DNA of 64,000 bases from Gammaproteobacteria bacterium (GCA_015709615.1 CP054179.1:744001-808000); one strand, 5' to 3'. Positions 45,319-53,642 are shown, counted from the stretch's first letter. Program-made: numbers and translations. Notes: generated from the letters alone by a model not told the origin.

Positions 45319-45591
45319 TTAACCTCCCGCGACCGCTGGCAGAATCGTCAAAACATCGCCGTCGCGCAAGCTGGTTGCCAAGCCATCCTGAAAGCGGATG
45401 TCGTTGTCGTTGACATAAATGTTGATGAAACGGTGAGCGTTGCCGCCAGTCACGAGTTTTTCCTTGATCCCCGGATATTGCTGTTCCATATGATCGATGA
45501 TCTCGGAAACTTGGCTGCCCTCCAGGCTGATGTGTTTCTGCTGATTCGTGAGCGGTCTTAATATGGTTGGGATAACGACTGTAATAGGCAT
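45319..45591 (-). CDS. CysO-like ubiquitin-fold sulfur carrier protein
   Basis: A 90-residue MoaD/ThiS-family protein ending TILPAVAGG, with the exposed Gly-Gly that is adenylated and converted to a thiocarboxylate. It closely resembles Mycobacterium CysO (IPTILRPLT near the start; HRFINIYVNDNDIRFQDGLAT in the middle). Immediate partners are a JAMM protease and an E1-like/rhodanese protein upstream in the same operon. No cysM is adjacent, so cysteine synthesis is not the only possible role. Confidence 0.9.
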   Translation of the reverse strand: MPITVVIPTILRPLTNQQKHISLEGSQVSEIIDHMEQQYPGIKEKLVTGGNAHRFINIYVNDNDIRFQDGLATSLRDGDVLTILPAVAGG

Positions 45592-45663
45592 ACGAGCTGA
45601 ACCTTCCTGGAAAATTATGGTTGCGGTAAAAAATCAGAGGGGCTTTCTAAAAACAACCAAGCG

Positions 45664-46107
45664 TCAAGCCACCATTTGCAATTCGAGTTCGGGTTGATAT
45701 TGCTGGACGATTCGCACCCTTTCCTCAATAACCATCTGATCGACGATGCGGAAGCTGCGGATTTCTTCGTTGTACAAGTGGTAGGTCGGAATAATGACGT
45801 AATGCGCTTGCGGTTCGGTGGCCAGTTCAACGTCGCTGCGGCTTGGGTATGCTTGGCTGTTGGTATGCGAGTGATAAATGACGACCGGTTCTTCGCGCCG
45901 CGCGCTCATCTCTTTCCAGACTTGCAGCTGCTGCTGCGGATCGAACATAAAAAAATTCTCCTCTTGCGCGGCATTGCGCATCGGAATCAAACGCAACGGC
46001 AAATTGGATCCCGCAGGGCCCGCAATAATGCCGCAGGTTTCAATGGGGTGATCATTGAGTGCTTGCGTGATCATGGCACTAACCAGCTTGGAATGGATTG
46101 TCAGCAT
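45664..46107 (-). CDS. JAMM/MPN+ metalloprotease (Mec-like)
   Basis: A 147-residue zinc isopeptidase-type protein. The JAMM motif is complete: E23, then HSH at 79-81, S89 and D92 (HxHx7SxxD). In Mycobacterium, Mec releases the amino acid from CysO; in siderophore loci, homologues trim the sulfur carrier. It lies between the E1-like gene and the carrier gene. Confidence 0.92.
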   Translation of the reverse strand: MLTIHSKLVSAMITQALNDHPIETCGIIAGPAGSNLPLRLIPMRNAAQEENFFMFDPQQQLQVWKEMSARREEPVVIYHSHTNSQAYPSRSDVELATEPQAHYVIIPTYHLYNEEIRSFRIVDQMVIEERVRIVQQYQPELELQMVA

Positions 46108-46169
46108 AATTCCTGTCTCCTGAAAATTTAAAATCTATCGATTGTTACCAGTCATTACTGGTCCGGAAC

Positions 46170-47342
46170 CTAGTAAGTCGGCAGCGATTGATCGACTTCC
46201 TTGATCCACGCGAGAATCCCGCCGTCCAGGCTTTTGACGTTGGTGAAGCCGTGTTTTTGCATCTCAATCAACACATCGCGCGAGCGCATCCCCATTTTGC
46301 AATGCAGCACAATGAAATCCTCTTTGTTCATTGCTGCCAGAACTTCTTCCGACATCATTTGGTTTTTCGGAATATGCTTGGCGCCCTCGATGTGCACGAT
46401 GTTCCACTCTTCGATGCCGCGCACATCGATAAGCTGCACATCCGCGCCGTTTTCTTTGATTTCCTTCAGTTCGCGCGCGCTGATCACCGGTACCGCATTT
46501 GCAGGCGCGGCTGCCGGGCGATTCGGACTGCAAAATTGTTGATAATCGATCAATCCGTTGATCAAAGTCCTGCTTGGCGCGCGGCGCAGAGGAATGAAGC
46601 GGTAGCTCATATCCAGCGCATCGTAAACGGCCAGCCGCCCGAGCATGGTTTCGCCGATGCCGGTGATGAGTTTGATCGCCTCGGTCGCCATCATCGCGCC
46701 GATGGATGCGCACAGAATTCCCAGCACGCCGCCTTCGGCGCATGACGGTGCCATTTCCGCCGGCGGCGGTTCGGGATACAAATCGCGGTAATTCAGCCCC
46801 TTGCCGCCGGGTGCATTTTCCCAGAACACGGAAACCTGCCCTTCGAAGCGGAAAATGGAGCCCCATACGTAAGGTTTTCCCGCCAGCACGCAGGCATCGT
46901 TGACCAGATAGCGCGTCGCGAAATTGTCGGTGCCGTCGACAATTAAGTCGTACGTCGAAATAATGCCGGGCGCATTGGCAACTTCAAGCCGTTCGCGATG
47001 CAGGCGGACTTTGATGTACGGATTCAGTTCATTGATCGCATCGCGCGCGCTTTCCGGTTTTGGCCTGCCGATATCGGATTGGCCATGAATGATTTGGCGC
47101 TGCAGATTGGATTCGTCGACCACATCGAAATCGATGATGCCCAGCGTGCCGACGCCGGCCGCAGCTAGATACAGCAGCACCGGAGACCCCAAACCGCCGG
47201 CGCCGATCACCAGAACTTTGCTGCTTTTGAGCCGGCGTTGACCTTCCAAACCGACTTCAGGTATCAGTAAATGACGGCTGTAGCGTGAGATTTCATCTTT
47301 ACTCAATTCTTCCACGGGATTAACTAACGGTGGTAAACGCAT
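46170..47342 (-). CDS. E1-like adenylyltransferase-rhodanese (MoeZ-type)
   Basis: A 390-residue cytoplasmic protein with two domains. The N-terminal ThiF/MoeB domain has the ATP loop GAGGLGSP (47-54) and a candidate catalytic C201 in PSCAEGG. The zinc-binding CxxC pairs of MoeB are absent, as in MoeZ-type proteins. The C-terminal rhodanese domain (about 285-390) has active-site C348 in LHCKMGMRS, which would carry the persulfide. It activates the CysO-like carrier and supplies sulfur. An AGGGAG ribosome site precedes the start. It is the first gene of the operon running down to 39255. Confidence 0.93.
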   Translation of the reverse strand: MRLPPLVNPVEELSKDEISRYSRHLLIPEVGLEGQRRLKSSKVLVIGAGGLGSPVLLYLAAAGVGTLGIIDFDVVDESNLQRQIIHGQSDIGRPKPESARDAINELNPYIKVRLHRERLEVANAPGIISTYDLIVDGTDNFATRYLVNDACVLAGKPYVWGSIFRFEGQVSVFWENAPGGKGLNYRDLYPEPPPAEMAPSCAEGGVLGILCASIGAMMATEAIKLITGIGETMLGRLAVYDALDMSYRFIPLRRAPSRTLINGLIDYQQFCSPNRPAAAPANAVPVISARELKEIKENGADVQLIDVRGIEEWNIVHIEGAKHIPKNQMMSEEVLAAMNKEDFIVLHCKMGMRSRDVLIEMQKHGFTNVKSLDGGILAWIKEVDQSLPTY

Positions 47343-47645
47343 GCAAACTCCCTGTTCTCATTTGGTGTTGGTTTATTCCGATTGATCGTATGGCTGATTC
47401 ACTCTCCCGGTACTCAACCCGAAAAGCCGGCGCCTTACAGTTGCACGCCAATCGCTCCGGAATCATTCACAGCAATCGGTTTTCGCGGAATTTAAAGTAA
47501 ACCTATGCCGTTGGGAATGTGACAAAACGCCGCGCGGCAATTTGCCGCAGGCTTGATTCGCTCACGCCCGGACGTAATTCATGCGCAGTGGAAACGGAAT
47601 TTATTTTTAGTAAATAGAAGCTTATTACTCGCTGAGAATAAGCTT
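47343..47645. other. Intergenic region upstream of the sulfur-carrier operon
   Basis: No gene seen. It must contain the minus-strand promoter of the E1-like gene, but no strong -35/-10 pair stands out. A 9-bp inverted repeat (47618-47626 and 47637-47645, AAGCTTATT/AATAAGCTT) with a 10-base loop lies at its right end and could terminate the hydrolase transcript from 47839. Confidence 0.4.
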
Positions 47646-47870
47646 ATGAATAGTGAGAAGAGGGAGAAGAGGGAGAAGAGGGAGAAGAGGGAGAAGAGGG
47701 AGAAGAGGGAGAAAGTACCGGACTATAAACCGCGGGTTCGTAAAACATGCGGCAAAAAACTTAAGAAAGCCGTGAAAAACTTCTATGTGCAGTCATGCTG
47801 CGTGGAAATTTGGTTCGAAATGCTCGCAAGCCGCGTGCTCAAGACAAATTGTTGCGCTCACCCAAGATAA
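47646..47870 (+). CDS. Doubtful small Glu-Lys-Arg repeat protein
   Basis: A possible reading frame of 74 residues, mostly created by the in-frame 9-base repeat (Glu-Lys-Arg units), followed by a basic segment VPDYKPRVRKTCGKKLKKAV. It overlaps the opposite-strand hydrolase at its 3' end by about 30 bases and has no convincing ribosome site. It may be a chance frame over a microsatellite. Confidence 0.2.
   Translation: MNSEKREKREKREKREKREKREKVPDYKPRVRKTCGKKLKKAVKNFYVQSCCVEIWFEMLASRVLKTNCCAHPR
47655..47715 (+). repeat. 9-bp tandem repeat, six copies plus partial
   Basis: GAGAAGAGG is repeated six times without error (47655-47708), followed by the partial copy GAGAAAG. It is a short-period, slippage-prone array in the gap between the sulfur-carrier operon and the alpha/beta hydrolase gene. 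The unit is a multiple of three, so copy-number change would not shift a frame. Confidence 0.95.
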
Positions 47871-48747
47871 AATCGCGCACAATTTTTATTTGATGGTCAT
47901 CCATTAACATAGGCGCATGGCCGATGCCAGGCAATTCGACGACTTGGGCTTTTGCGCCGCGCAATTGCATTTGCGTAGCCGTTTCCGCTGACAAAATATC
48001 CGATTCCGTGCCGCGCAGAACCAAAGTCGGCACTTTCAACTGATCCCACTGCGCCCACAAATCGATATCGGTGATTTCATGCTCTTGGAAGCTGACGGCA
48101 ATCCTCGGGTCGTAGCGGAAACCGTAAGTACCGTCGGGATATTCCCGGGCGGTATGAATTGCCATGTGATGCCATTGCGCTTCCGACAACGGGCCGAATG
48201 ATATGGAAATCGCTTTCATATACTGCTTGAATTCTTCAAAACTGCCGAAACGCGGATCTTTGCCGACATAATCGGCGATTCTGCGCAACGCCACGGCTGG
48301 AATGAGCGGGCCGATATCGCTCAAAACCAGTTTATTGATCGCTACCGGCTGATTGGGTTGTATCGCCAGGATCATACCGATCAATCCCCCCATGGAAATA
48401 CCGACCCAATCCAAGGTGATTTTTTTTTCGTATTGCGATTGGATATGTGCCACCAGCGATATCGCATCGGACAGATATAACGGGTAATAGTCGTAATCGT
48501 GCGCGTGCTCGAGCCAATCGCTTTGACCGCGCCCGACGACATCGACGCAAATCACCCGGCAATCCGCTTGTAGCGTTTGCGCCAGATAATCAAAATCGCG
48601 GCAATTACGCGTCAAGCCGTGAACACAGACCACGACATGCGGATTTTGCGGATCCCCCCAATCGGTATAAGCGATTTGATGCGGCTTTTTAGGCTCGCCG
48701 TCTCCCGACAGCGTGGGAACAAGCAATCGATTTACAGGTATTTTCAT
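47839..48747 (-). CDS. Alpha/beta hydrolase
   Basis: A 302-residue alpha/beta hydrolase. VVVCVHGLTRNCRDFDYLA near residue 38, nucleophile Ser in WVGISMGGLIG (near 120), acid residue in LRGTESDIL and His in GIGHAPML complete a triad. Comparable 300-residue hydrolases are widespread in betaproteobacteria with no fixed substrate. It is divergent from lpxK. Confidence 0.85.
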   Translation of the reverse strand: MKIPVNRLLVPTLSGDGEPKKPHQIAYTDWGDPQNPHVVVCVHGLTRNCRDFDYLAQTLQADCRVICVDVVGRGQSDWLEHAHDYDYYPLYLSDAISLVAHIQSQYEKKITLDWVGISMGGLIGMILAIQPNQPVAINKLVLSDIGPLIPAVALRRIADYVGKDPRFGSFEEFKQYMKAISISFGPLSEAQWHHMAIHTAREYPDGTYGFRYDPRIAVSFQEHEITDIDLWAQWDQLKVPTLVLRGTESDILSAETATQMQLRGAKAQVVELPGIGHAPMLMDDHQIKIVRDFILGERNNLS

Positions 48748-48968
48748 GATTCTTCTTGCTCTTTTTCAATTATGCGTGCAGCCGTGGCGCGATGAATACG
48801 GAAGATTAAATAAATTGAGAATATTGAGATTATGCCGGATACTCGCACAAATCATAAGGAGCGAATATGAATCAGGCATAAATTTCATTTCCTCCGGCAG
48901 CCTCTGGATAGCAATTGTAATCGCATGTACTATTTCCACCCTATCGAAATTCCGCACAAAAGCAAAAT

Positions 48969-49988
48969 ATGAAACTGTCAGAGCTTTATTGGCATCGCAT
49001 TACCCCGCTGCACATTCTGTTGTGGCCGTTGAGCGTTTTGTATCGCTTTTTCACTTTATTAAAAAAATTATGTTACTGGCTGGATATTTTTCCTTCGATC
49101 AAACTGCCGGTGCCTCTGATCGTTGTCGACAGTGTCAGTATCAGCGACGGAGGCAAAACTCCGCTGCTGCTCTGGCTGGTCGATTTGTTACTGACGCAAG
49201 GTTTTCGCCCCGGAATCATCACACGCGGTCATGCGGAAAATTCCGGACCGCCGGTAGCGGTGACTCTGAGCGGCGGCAAGGATCAAGTTAGCGACAGCAG
49301 AGCAATTTTGCTGGCGCATTCATGCGGAGAATCATGCCCCGTCTGGATTGGAAACGACAGAGCCGCCGTTGCTCAAGCGCTTCTGACTGCGCATCCTGAC
49401 TGCAATATCATCATCTGCAATGACGGTCTGCAATATTTCCGCCTGGAACGTGATATCGAACTCATTGTGGTCGATTGTAGCGAGCAAAGCTTCGGTAATG
49501 GACTACTGCTACCTGCCGGTCCTTTGCGCGCAGCTCTGAGCGATTTATCAGAAAACCGCATTATCGTAACGAGTAACACGCAGAATCATTATGTTAATCC
49601 AAGCAAATTAGGCAAAACTTATAATATGAAGTTGATCAACGAAACGGCCTATAATCTGCTTCATCCGGAAACGCATAAAACCGTTTCCGATTTTAGAAAT
49701 AAGCCGATCCATATCGTTACCGATTCCGATAATGCCCAATGGCTCTTTGATCTTATGCAAAAAATTGGCCTTGATGCCGAACTGCACTCGTATGCGGAAA
49801 ATCATCGCTTCGTGCAGAAAGAAATTGATTTTGCCGAAACTGCCATCGTCCTCATGCCAGAAGAAAATGCGCTACAGTGTAGAGCGTTCGCGCACAGCAG
49901 GCTCTGGGCTATACCGAACAAAGCTTGGATCAATAGCGAATTGCAAGCGATTTTATTAAACAGACTGAAAAATAACCCGGCGATGTAA
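48969..49988 (+). CDS. lpxK: LpxK-like tetraacyldisaccharide 4'-kinase, divergent
   Basis: A 339-residue membrane-associated kinase homologue that in its canonical form phosphorylates the lipid A precursor at the 4' position. The N-terminal WYxxxxPLxxLL-like hydrophobic part is present (ITPLHILLWPLSVLYRFF). The ATP loop is degenerate (VDSVSISDGGKTP rather than VGNLTVGGxGKTP), and the Asp-Asp-Gly-Leu-Gln motif reads NDGLQ, losing one of the paired acidic residues. No ribosome site is evident. It could be the cell's functional LpxK with drift, or a second specialised copy. Confidence 0.75.
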   Translation: MKLSELYWHRITPLHILLWPLSVLYRFFTLLKKLCYWLDIFPSIKLPVPLIVVDSVSISDGGKTPLLLWLVDLLLTQGFRPGIITRGHAENSGPPVAVTLSGGKDQVSDSRAILLAHSCGESCPVWIGNDRAAVAQALLTAHPDCNIIICNDGLQYFRLERDIELIVVDCSEQSFGNGLLLPAGPLRAALSDLSENRIIVTSNTQNHYVNPSKLGKTYNMKLINETAYNLLHPETHKTVSDFRNKPIHIVTDSDNAQWLFDLMQKIGLDAELHSYAENHRFVQKEIDFAETAIVLMPEENALQCRAFAHSRLWAIPNKAWINSELQAILLNRLKNNPAM

Positions 49989-50022
49989 AATCACGCATCG
50001 CACCGGAAAATACTGATTAATC

Positions 50023-50050
50023 TTGACAAAATGTCATTTTCATTTACAAT
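50023..50050 (+). promoter_or_regulatory. Sigma-70 promoter upstream of lysC
   Basis: Perfect TTGACA (50023-50028), a 16-base spacer and TACAAT (50045-50050). Transcription would begin near 50058, giving a leader of about 340 bases before lysC. Confidence 0.75.
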
Positions 50051-50057
50051 GCGCGCT

Positions 50058-50398
50058 CGTTGAAATGAGCTGAATCAATCAGTAAATTTCAGTGCTATCA
50101 ACTCGTGAGGCGGGTTCTCCTTTGCAATCCAGCTAACAAGCCTGAATCATAGTTGAGCGTGTTTTAGCTATTCCATTTATCTTTCCGGAATCCTTAACAT
50201 TCTGGAAGGATTATCAAAAAATCAATCCACACTCAGAAATCGTAAAAATTCTTGTGAATGAGAGTAGTCATGCAAGCACGCAACTAGAAATGGGAGGCAG
50301 TTTACGATTTTCTGAAACGGCTTAATCTGGTTTTCTATAAACGAAGTGTGTAGAATTACGCGGTTTTCCAATTCTGAAATTTAGCGGGTCATTAATTC
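50058..50398 (+). promoter_or_regulatory. Long structured leader of lysC
   Basis: No gene in this leader. Two mutually exclusive hairpins share bases: 50185-50193 with 50201-50209 (9 bp, one G-U) and 50191-50197 with 50208-50214 (7 bp). A long-range stem pairs 50233-50246 with 50301-50315 (14 bp, one bulge), closing a domain of about 55 bases. I do not recognise a lysine riboswitch or other known family. Alternative pairing upstream of an aspartokinase gene suggests feedback control, but no T tract marks an attenuator. Confidence 0.5.
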
Positions 50399-51628
50399 GT
50401 GGCTTTTTACGTACAAAAATATGGCGGCACATCGGTTGGCAGCACTGAGCGGATAAAAAACGTTGCACGCCGGGTAGCGAAATTTCATTCGCAAGGACAT
50501 CAGATTGTCGTTGTCGTTTCAGCTATGAGTGGCGAAACGAACCGATTGATTGCTCTGGCTCACGAGGTTCAAGAGAACCCCAATCCTCGCGAATTGGATG
50601 TCATGATTTCGACCGGCGAACAAGTATCCATCGCACTATTGGCGATGGCCTTGATGGAATTAAATGTCAAAGCAAAAAGCTATACCGGGCCGCAAGTTAG
50701 AATTCTGACTGACAGCACGCATACCAAAGCCCGTATCCTCAGTATAGACGAAGCGAAAATCCGTGCAGATCTGGATGCCGGTTATGTCGTTGTTGTCGCC
50801 GGATTTCAAGGCGCCGACGAAAAGGGAAACATCACAACGCTCGGCCGCGGCGGATCGGATACTACGGGTGTTGCATTGGCAGCAGCCCTAAAAGCGGATG
50901 AATGTCAGATCTATACGGATGTGGATGGAATTTATACTACGGATCCTCGCGTTGTCGCCGAAGCCAGAAGGTTAAACACAATTACCTTTGAGGAAATGCT
51001 GGAGATGGCCAGCTTGGGCTCAAAGGTATTGCAATTGCGGTCGGTGGAATTTGCCGGGAAATACAAAGTTAAGCTGAGAGTCTTATCGAGCTTTGAAGAA
51101 GAAGGTCAAGGCACCTTAATTACTTTTGAGGAAGATGAAAATATGGAACAAGCCGTTATTTCCGGTATCGCATTCAACCGTGATGAAGCGAAAATTACCG
51201 TGCTGGGTGTTCCCGATCATCCTGGTATTGCCTATCAAATCCTTGGCCCAGTAGCCGATGCCAATATCGATGTGGATATGATCATTCAGAATGTAGGACA
51301 CGACGGCTTAACAGATTTTTCATTTACCGTTCATCGCAATGAATTCAAAAATACGATGAACATTCTGAAAGAGAAGATCCAACCCCACATTGGCGCACGC
51401 GATGTGCTTGGAGGTGATAGAATCGCAAAAGTATCGGTTGTGGGTGTCGGCATGCGCTCGCACGCAGGCATCGCCAGTAAAATGTTCCGCGTATTGGCCG
51501 AAGAAGGTATTAACATCCAAATGATTGCCACCTCCGAAATCAAGGTGTCGGTTGTCGTCGATGAAAAATATATGGAATTAGCGGTCAGAGTGCTTCATAA
51601 AGCGTTTGACCTTGAGCAAGCACTCTAA
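50399..51628 (+). CDS. lysC: Aspartokinase
   Basis: A 409-residue kinase catalysing the first step from aspartate to lysine, threonine and methionine. The GTG start is supported by the family N-terminus MAFYVQKYGGTSVGS. The kinase domain (1-245) has TTLGRGGSDTTGVALAAAL; two ACT regulatory domains follow (about 262-335 and 343-409). An internal ATG at 51143 (residue 249), preceded by GAGGAAG with 8 bases' spacing, could start a separate regulatory beta subunit as known for related enzymes. It is followed about 50 bases later by tRNA-Ser. Confidence 0.96.
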   Translation: MAFYVQKYGGTSVGSTERIKNVARRVAKFHSQGHQIVVVVSAMSGETNRLIALAHEVQENPNPRELDVMISTGEQVSIALLAMALMELNVKAKSYTGPQVRILTDSTHTKARILSIDEAKIRADLDAGYVVVVAGFQGADEKGNITTLGRGGSDTTGVALAAALKADECQIYTDVDGIYTTDPRVVAEARRLNTITFEEMLEMASLGSKVLQLRSVEFAGKYKVKLRVLSSFEEEGQGTLITFEEDENMEQAVISGIAFNRDEAKITVLGVPDHPGIAYQILGPVADANIDVDMIIQNVGHDGLTDFSFTVHRNEFKNTMNILKEKIQPHIGARDVLGGDRIAKVSVVGVGMRSHAGIASKMFRVLAEEGINIQMIATSEIKVSVVVDEKYMELAVRVLHKAFDLEQAL

Positions 51629-51677
51629 AAAAGATAGCATCAACTTTCAATAAAACAGTCATATTGCAGTAATTTAC

Positions 51678-51770
51678 GGAGAGATGGCCGAGTGGTCGAA
51701 GGCGCTCCCCTGCTAAGGGAGTATAGGCTCAAAAAGCTTATCGAGGGTTCGAATCCCTCTCTCTCCGCCA
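51678..51770 (+). tRNA. tRNA-Ser (anticodon GCT)
   Basis: A class II tRNA of 93 bases with encoded CCA. The acceptor stem GGAGAGA (51678-51684) pairs with TCTCTCC (51760-51766), discriminator G, then CCA. The anticodon is GCT at 51712-51714 in the loop CTGCTAA, reading AGC/AGT codons. A long variable arm and the TTCGAAT T-loop are present. Its 3' end is the probable integration site of the island to the right. Confidence 0.95.
51744..51770 (+). other. Putative attL site at the tRNA-Ser 3' end
   Basis: P4-type integrases insert at the 3' part of tRNA genes and regenerate it. The integrase starts 135 bases downstream of the tRNA end. A second copy of the 3' tRNA sequence is not present in the window, so attR, if it exists, lies beyond 64000. 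Confidence 0.5.
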
Positions 51771-51905
51771 ATCAATAGTCCAAAGAAATCCAAAACAGTA
51801 CAAATAATACAATAAATCAATAGATTCACTTAGAAGTTTGTCCAAAGGAAGCTCGCGGAATATAATGTCATCCAACTTTTCGGGAAAGACGGATGGCAAG
51901 ACGAG

Positions 51906-53069
51906 ATGGCAAAGGAAGTCAAAAGACTAAAAGCAGTACAAATCAATTCTCTCCCACCCGGCACTCACTCGGACGGTGATAATCTGCTTTTACGGGTAAG
52001 AGATTCCGGTTCTCGCAGTTGGGTATTCCGATATAAGCAAAATGGCCGAGCTATCGAGCTTGGATTAGGCTCAACAACGGATAGAACGCTAGCTGAGGCC
52101 CGTGAAATCGCCGGTAACATGCGGCGCGCAATCGCAAATGGCCAATCTCCTAAAGAAGTATTGCGAATAGAAAAGCCTAGCAAGACCTTCGCTGACTATG
52201 CGCTCGAATGCATAGAACATAAAAAAACTGGATGGCGGAACAGCAAGCACGAGGCCCAATGGAGAAACACGCTTATGCAATATGCGTTTCCATTCATTGG
52301 CGATAAATCCATCATAAATATTGGCGTGGATGATGTTAAAGCCGTGCTTAACCCAATCTGGAAAGATAAGACGGAAACCGCATCAAGGGTAAGACAGCGA
52401 ATAGAAGTAGTGCTGGATTACGCTTTTCTTCATGAAAATATAGATAAGAGCAACCCCGCTCGATGGAAAGGTTGTTTAGACCACATATTTCCAGCACCGA
52501 AGAAAGTAACTCCTGTCGTTCATTTTAATGCGATTCCCTATGGCAAGTTGATTGAAGTCATGGAAGCATTGCGTGCAAAAGACGAAACCAGCATGAGCGC
52601 TTATTGCGTTAGATGGATAGCTCTGACTGCTTGCAGAAGTTCAGAAGCACGCGGCATGACTTGGGGTGAAATCGATAAGACCACAAAAACATGGACAATT
52701 CCAGCCAACCGAATGAAATCGGGTCGAATGCACCGTGTGCCGTTAAGCCGTGAGTGCCTGGAAATAGTGACTTTATTGGAAAAATATAAATCAGGGAATG
52801 ATGATCATGTGTTTGGCCGGAAACTCAGCGACGTGGCCATTAGTAAAATGCTCAAAAGCGTTTCTTACCCTGAAGCTACCATACATGGCCTACGAAGTTC
52901 ATTTCGTGATTGGTGTGGCGACAAAACCAATTTTTCACGGGAAGTTTGCGAAGCGGCATTAGCTCATGTGATCGAGAACCAAACAGAAGCTGCTTACCGA
53001 AGAAGTGATTTATTTGAAAAACGACGTGAGTTAATGACGAAGTGGGGAGAATATATCGATAAACTGTAG
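51906..53069 (+). CDS. P4-type tyrosine integrase
   Basis: A 387-residue integrase. The N-terminal DUF4102-type domain (about 5-95) has the GTHSDGDNLLLRVR and WVFRYKQNGRAIELGLG segments. The catalytic domain has R244 (TACRSSEARG), H327-x-x-R330 (HGLR), H354 (LAHVI) and nucleophile Y364 (AAYRRSD). Its location after tRNA-Ser and the change to AT-rich accessory sequence mark the left border of a genomic island. Confidence 0.95.
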   Translation: MAKEVKRLKAVQINSLPPGTHSDGDNLLLRVRDSGSRSWVFRYKQNGRAIELGLGSTTDRTLAEAREIAGNMRRAIANGQSPKEVLRIEKPSKTFADYALECIEHKKTGWRNSKHEAQWRNTLMQYAFPFIGDKSIINIGVDDVKAVLNPIWKDKTETASRVRQRIEVVLDYAFLHENIDKSNPARWKGCLDHIFPAPKKVTPVVHFNAIPYGKLIEVMEALRAKDETSMSAYCVRWIALTACRSSEARGMTWGEIDKTTKTWTIPANRMKSGRMHRVPLSRECLEIVTLLEKYKSGNDDHVFGRKLSDVAISKMLKSVSYPEATIHGLRSSFRDWCGDKTNFSREVCEAALAHVIENQTEAAYRRSDLFEKRRELMTKWGEYIDKL

Positions 53070-53130
53070 TAATTCAGACGACCTGTTGAAAAAGCTGGTT
53101 CTATGTCAAGGCTGGTTTATGTAGAAAAAA

Positions 53131-53337
53131 TTGGGGCATGTGCCTAAAGTATTTCAGATAATTTTGTGCGCTCAATATTTCTTTTCTGGGATACAGGTAT
53201 GTATTTTAGAAGAATATGGGGATATTAATCAATACCATAAAGCAGTACGGCCAGCGTTTGATGCGCTGTGGAATGCAGCTGGATACTCAAAATCACTATG
53301 CTTTGATGAAAGTGGTTTATGGGTCGGCAGGAAATAA
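53131..53337 (+). CDS. Hypothetical small island protein, possibly a remnant
   Basis: A frame of up to 68 residues starting at a TTG; no family recognised. Its second half (EEYGDINQYHKAVRPAFDALWNAAGYSKSLCF) has a natural-looking composition, which suggests a small gene or the 3' remnant of a larger one. No ribosome site is seen. Confidence 0.3.
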   Translation: MGHVPKVFQIILCAQYFFSGIQVCILEEYGDINQYHKAVRPAFDALWNAAGYSKSLCFDESGLWVGRK

Positions 53338-53642
53338 CGTTCAACAATATGAAGCAACCAGGACAAAGAAATTCGCGTTAGGAATCGGTTAGCGCGCCCT
53401 TTCAAGCTTTTTATTTTTTTGTCAGCAGTATCTTGCGTAATATCAATGAGAACTTCATCGCTTAATGGATTTATTACGCGTGTATCGAATGTGCCAATAA
53501 AGATTATTGAGTTTTGCTAACATAACAAATAAAACAAAATTATCGAAAGTAATCTCTTATCATGCAGTAATAATGAATTTAATTTACCCTAAAATATTTA
53601 GGGTTTCTATTTTGTAGGCGTTTTTTAAAAAAAATTACTTCA
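53338..53642. other. Non-coding AT-rich stretch with hairpin
   Basis: No gene seen. An 8-bp inverted repeat (ACCCTAAA at 53586-53593, TTTAGGGT at 53597-53604, loop of 3) lies about 40 bases past the stop of the next minus-strand gene. On the plus strand it is followed by TTCTATTTT, so a terminator in either direction is possible. Confidence 0.5.

Noticed and set aside
47655..47715. CRISPR-like array
   Set aside because: The 9-bp units are contiguous with no spacers; it is a simple tandem repeat.
48713..49291. 192-codon plus-strand frame overlapping lpxK
   Set aside because: It begins inside the hydrolase gene on the other strand and runs out of frame through lpxK; a shadow frame.
50058..50398. 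Lysine riboswitch upstream of lysC
   Set aside because: The characteristic L-box core elements and the five-helix layout are not visible, although the leader is long and paired.
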